NCBI GenBank assembly: GCA_029983675.1 | Contig: JASBYY010000005.1 | Span: 1-64,000 of the forward strand | DNA from: Bacteroidales bacterium | GTDB lineage: Bacteria > Bacteroidota > Bacteroidia > Bacteroidales > F082 | DNA length: 64,000 nt | Direction: 5' to 3' | Shown here: piece by piece, positions 60,832 through 64,000 of the stretch | Layout: every line of letters starts with the position of its first letter | Numbering within the stretch: position 1 is the stretch's first letter | Position numbers and translations under genes: made by a program | The notes under the pieces: generated by a model | Databases searched by the model: none | What the model saw: only the letters and a program-made list of their open reading frames with translations | Told to the model about the DNA's origin: nothing

Positions 60832-63098
60832 TCGTTAATATAGTTATTTGAATCTATGGGACTTAACTTGATCAGTTTGTTATTATACTGATAAATATTC
60901 CAGAAATAATTCTCCAATCCATCGCCAGCCGCGGGCCTCGAAAAATAATAGTTAGTATGTAACAAAGGCAGATGATAATACGGCAGACAGTCTCCGAAAT
61001 TGCTGCCATAACGCATCAAAGCGGTCAGGAAATACATCCCGACATCGTAGCCTTCGTATGCAAAATCCTTGGGATCACAACCATATCTTTCCCTGAATTT
61101 GGTCACAAAATGACGGACAGGTTTACTATCGAAATCGACAAAGCTATGGTCAAAATAGATGGCATTCAACGACATGAGATTGTCAACAATCAAATTATCG
61201 AACTTCGACCAATCGGGCAAACCAATCAAAGTGACAGGATGTTTGCTTCCTTCCTTATGGATTTTGTTTAATGCTTGTGTAGCAAAAACCAAATTGTCGC
61301 CATAAACCACCACCACATTGTCGCGAACACCAGTCAGCTGATTTTGAAAAGCGTTCAAGTTGGCATCGGAAAAGACGTAGCGTTCGACATGGTTTTTAAT
61401 AAAAACGGTATCGTTCGGACGCAACTTCAAATCACTTGTGGCATAAACCTGTCCCTCCACCTCCACGGTAGGCAGCAAACGTTTTCCCATCTCGCGACGA
61501 CGACTCTCCTGCTCCACATAATTCAAAAAGTCGGTGTTCGACACTCCCACTTCCGTATTAATAGATAGGTTCAGAATGTGCTCTAACTCGTCGATTTTTG
61601 CAGAACTGACAGCATCGTGACTGAAAATAGTCACCTTTGCATCGGGATATTGGCGACGGATAAGGTTGCCCAATTGCGCCATTTGCGCCGCATGGTTCGG
61701 GCGCAGTTTCACCACATTGGGGCTGTCTTTGATAACATTTTCACGCTCCGATAATGGATTGACCACAATAATGTTATTCGATTTGGCATACTCCTCTACA
61801 ACCGAGAACGATTTGCTGAAGAAAGGGCCTACGATGAGATCCAAATTTTTCTGACGCAGCTTGTCAACAGCCGAGTGGGCCTTGCTCACATTCTCATCCA
61901 CATCAATTACAGTAAGGTCGAGACGCAGCCCTGCATAACGGGTTAGGGAATCAACGGCCATCATGAAACCTTCGTAATACTGCAAAAACGAGAAGGGACG
62001 TGCTTTGCGCGAGCGCTCGGCGTCATCTTTTGAAACGGCAATATTGTCCACTTCTTCAAGATACAATGGTATCAGAAAAGCAACGTGCATAAGCCGTCCG
62101 GCGTTTTCAGCATCGGCGACACACTCTGGAGTACGTTCTTCGGGAATGACTGGCTGTTCCTTAGCAGGAGCATCTGGCGCCACCACCGGCGATTGTGGCA
62201 AATCGGAAAGCTCTACAGGTGTTATCGGGATCAATACATTTTGACCGGCAAACACATGGGAACCCACAAAAGGATTTAAGGGACGAAAGACTTCTTCCTC
62301 CACTTTCCATAAACGAAGCAATGATTTGGTACGCTGGCCGCGCTCTACTTCATGTACTATGTAGTTCTCTTTATTGGCAATGTTAGGAACCGTAATCTGC
62401 GTTCCGGCACGAGGCGCATTGTCCAATCCCGGATTGACAGCCTTGAAATCCTTCAAATCTATGCCGAAACGTTTGGCGATATCAAAAAGCGTCTCACCTT
62501 GTTTAACTATGTAAACACCGCCCGGAACCTGTGCTTCGGCAATATGGCCGGTGTCGTCGTCTGTATGTGTTGTGGTTATTTCAGGCATTTGAGGCACAAC
62601 GACCGGTTTTTCGGACGGTGTGGGCGACACGGCGGTCTTTGACGGAATAACGAGGACCTGCCCTTCACGCAAACCGTCTTCAATGCCCGGATTCATCGCA
62701 ACAAGTTCCTTTTCGGTGACGCCATACTGATGCGATATGCCGTATATCGTTTCTCCCTTGAGCACATGATGACGCTTGTTGTTATCGGATGCAGCCGGCG
62801 TTACATTTTCAGAGTCGGGCTTAGGTGCTTCGTTGACAACGGGAATACCGATCACCATTCCGGTTTTAAGACCGTTCATTATTTCAGGATTAATAGCGCC
62901 GATCTGCTTTTCGGAAACGTTATACAATTTGGAAAGACCATACAAAGTTTCACCCTGCTTGACATGATGCAGGTAATAATCCTTGCCGCCGATACGCGTG
63001 ATTTCCTTTGAACGTTCCATCATTACCTGTGCCTGTGCAAATACGGGAAGGAAAAGCAGCAGTAGCAATGATAAAACGATGACTGTCCTATTCTTCAT
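60828..63098 (-). CDS. LysM-repeat protein fused to a periplasmic-binding-type domain
   Basis: 756 residues. A signal peptide (ending VFAQAQ) is followed by three clear LysM domains at about 40-86, 108-153 and 197-242 (each with the GETLYGLSKLYNVS-like pattern) and a fourth, degenerate one near 255-300. From about residue 340 to the end comes a type I periplasmic-binding fold (HVAFLIPLYLEEVDN, DLIVGPFFSKSFSVVEEYAKSNNIIVVNPLS, FAYEGYDVGMYFLTAL) resembling LivJ or LpoA. It probably anchors to peptidoglycan and senses or activates something in the periplasm. First gene of the operon. Confidence 0.9.
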   Translation of the reverse strand: MKNRTVIVLSLLLLLFLPVFAQAQVMMERSKEITRIGGKDYYLHHVKQGETLYGLSKLYNVSEKQIGAINPEIMNGLKTGMVIGIPVVNEAPKPDSENVTPAASDNNKRHHVLKGETIYGISHQYGVTEKELVAMNPGIEDGLREGQVLVIPSKTAVSPTPSEKPVVVPQMPEITTTHTDDDTGHIAEAQVPGGVYIVKQGETLFDIAKRFGIDLKDFKAVNPGLDNAPRAGTQITVPNIANKENYIVHEVERGQRTKSLLRLWKVEEEVFRPLNPFVGSHVFAGQNVLIPITPVELSDLPQSPVVAPDAPAKEQPVIPEERTPECVADAENAGRLMHVAFLIPLYLEEVDNIAVSKDDAERSRKARPFSFLQYYEGFMMAVDSLTRYAGLRLDLTVIDVDENVSKAHSAVDKLRQKNLDLIVGPFFSKSFSVVEEYAKSNNIIVVNPLSERENVIKDSPNVVKLRPNHAAQMAQLGNLIRRQYPDAKVTIFSHDAVSSAKIDELEHILNLSINTEVGVSNTDFLNYVEQESRRREMGKRLLPTVEVEGQVYATSDLKLRPNDTVFIKNHVERYVFSDANLNAFQNQLTGVRDNVVVVYGDNLVFATQALNKIHKEGSKHPVTLIGLPDWSKFDNLIVDNLMSLNAIYFDHSFVDFDSKPVRHFVTKFRERYGCDPKDFAYEGYDVGMYFLTALMRYGSNFGDCLPYYHLPLLHTNYYFSRPAAGDGLENYFWNIYQYNNKLIKLSPIDSNNYINE

Positions 63099-63152
63099 GC
63101 GTTATGATTTTCAATGAGTTCTGGTTTAGCAGCAATACCGCCAATAATGTTG

Positions 63153-63160
63153 CAAAAATA
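63153..63160 (-). promoter_or_regulatory. -7 box for the LysM operon
   Basis: TATTTTTG on the minus strand, with a TTTG 15 bp upstream (63176-63179), shorter than usual. Confidence 0.4.
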
Positions 63161-63227
63161 ATAATATTTCACCACCAAATTCCGGTAGTTGAAAAATGCA
63201 CATTAAGTTGTTTCCGTACATTCCTGT

Positions 63228-63272
63228 AAAAAAACAACACGTAGCAATCCTGATACGGTTTACCACGTGTTG
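63228..63272 (-). terminator. Terminator of guaA
   Basis: An 8-bp stem CAACACGT / ACGTGTTG with a 22-base loop, followed on the minus strand by seven T. Confidence 0.75.
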
Positions 63273-63307
63273 TCATTACGGATAAAGGTTGGGCTACATA
63301 TCAAAGC

Positions 63308-64000
63308 TCATTCCCATTCGATTGTCGCCGGCGGCTTCGAGGAAATATCGTAGCAAACGCGATTGACACCTTTCACCTTATTGATAATGTCGTTTGACAC
63401 TTTGGCAAGAAATTCATACGGCAAGTGCACCCAGTCGGCTGTCATTCCATCCGTGGAGATGACGGCACGCAGGGCGATGGTGTATTCATAGCTGCGTTCA
63501 TCTCCCATCACGCCGACCGACTTAACGGGAAGCAGCATGGTGCCGGCCTGCCAAATACTATCATACAGGTTATCGGCCATCTCATTCGGATAGGAAGCGC
63601 TGGGTAAATCGCATGGCCAGTTGCGCAGTCCTTTGATGAAGATGTCGTCAGCATCACGCAAAATGCGCAGTTTCTCTTCGGACACCTCGCCCAATATCCT
63701 GATGCCGAGGCTGGGCCCCGGAAAAGGATGGCGACCGATAAGCTCACGCTTAATGCCCAAAGCCCGCCCCACGCGGCGCACCTCATCCTTGAACAAAGCC
63801 CGGAGCGGCTCCACTATTTTCAGATTCATCTTTTCAGGCAATCCACCGACATTATGGTGCGATTTGATTTTCGAGCTGGGGCCATTCACGCTGACACTCT
63901 CTATGACGTCGGGATATATGGTGCCCTGTGCGAGCCAACGCGCACCCGAAATCTTTTGCGCCTCGGTATCAAACACTTCGATGAAAGTATTTCCAATGGC
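63308..64000 (-). CDS. guaA: GMP synthase (glutamine-hydrolysing), C-terminal part, cut by the right edge
   Basis: About 230 residues of the synthase and dimerisation domains are present; the frame stays open through base 64000 (IGNTFIEVFDTEAQ). Signatures: QGTIYPDVIES, SHHNVGGLP, RHPFPGPSLGIRILGEV, and the C-terminal VCYDISSKPPATIEWE. It aminates XMP to GMP. The glutaminase half and the P-loop lie beyond the window. Confidence 0.97.
   Translation of the reverse strand, partial: AIGNTFIEVFDTEAQKISGARWLAQGTIYPDVIESVSVNGPSSKIKSHHNVGGLPEKMNLKIVEPLRALFKDEVRRVGRALGIKRELIGRHPFPGPSLGIRILGEVSEEKLRILRDADDIFIKGLRNWPCDLPSASYPNEMADNLYDSIWQAGTMLLPVKSVGVMGDERSYEYTIALRAVISTDGMTADWVHLPYEFLAKVSNDIINKVKGVNRVCYDISSKPPATIEWE

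Noticed and set aside
1..64000. CRISPR arrays, prophage, or complete insertion sequences.
   Set aside because: No regularly spaced direct repeats, phage structural genes or transposase genes were recognised.

Overview
The window reads as chromosome from an amino-acid-fermenting member of the Bacteroidales (Bacteroidetes). Three things point there: promoters of the TTTG / TAnnTTTG type in front of many genes, with almost no Shine-Dalgarno sequences; lineage-typical proteins (Oar-like TonB-dependent receptor, DUF349 repeat protein, LysM plus periplasmic-binding-protein fusion, SPII lipoproteins); and a full lysine-to-butyrate pathway of the kind known from Porphyromonas and Fusobacterium. No phage, insertion sequence with a transposase, or CRISPR array was seen. 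Region 1 (1-13125, minus strand) is the lysine fermentation locus. A nine-gene operon atoD-kal-kce-kdd-kamA-kamB-kamC-kamD-kamE runs from a good promoter at 13094-13125 to a strong terminator at 3732-3772. A second operon, atoA-crotonase-hbd-acyl-CoA dehydrogenase, starts from its own promoter at 3505-3535 and runs off the left edge. Together they convert lysine to beta-lysine, 3,5-diaminohexanoate, 3-keto-5-aminohexanoate, 3-aminobutyryl-CoA, crotonyl-CoA and butyryl-CoA. The AtoDA CoA-transferase closes the cycle with acetoacetate. kamB and kamC encode a P-loop protein and a MutS-like ATPase whose role in the pathway is not settled. Region 2 (13200-32160) holds an ECF sigma factor with a small partner protein, uvrA, a prolyl-tRNA deacylase, arginine deiminase, a TerB-like protein, a secreted GH2 beta-galactosidase with a thioesterase, ligA behind a membrane protein, a PatB-type C-S lyase, an RRM protein, two tRNAs (Tyr, Arg), a YafQ-type toxin-antitoxin pair and a lipoprotein gene broken by a frameshift. 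Region 3 (32160-50640) is mainly housekeeping: lpxD, efp, an Oar-like outer-membrane receptor, aroC, the DUF349 protein, a RelA-type (p)ppGpp synthetase with a degenerate hydrolase domain, clpS, trmN6-like methyltransferase, rimM, a putative 10-TM metal exporter, a universal stress protein, a NUDIX hydrolase, gdhA and rarA. Region 4 (50790-64000) has a C69 dipeptidase, a GroES-like protein coupled to a FecCD/FepC-type ABC permease and ATPase, two tRNAs (Arg, Glu), a repeat-rich gene-free stretch, several lipoprotein and outer-membrane genes of unknown role, an AT-rich gap with three DnaA-box-like sites, an EcsC / MORN lipoprotein / LysM-PBP operon, and the 3' part of guaA at the right edge. 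Non-coding structure is notable. A MITE-like element with terminal inverted repeats occurs at 33151-33277 and 56906-57062, with a partial copy at 55378-55413. There is a 170-bp imperfect inverted repeat at 19156-19326, REP-like palindromes plus 26-bp tandem repeats at 55775-55974, and a perfect 13-bp hairpin inside the lysine operon. Arginine deiminase, glutamate dehydrogenase and the lysine pathway together suggest a life based largely on amino acids; this is inference, and the beta-galactosidase shows that sugars are also used.
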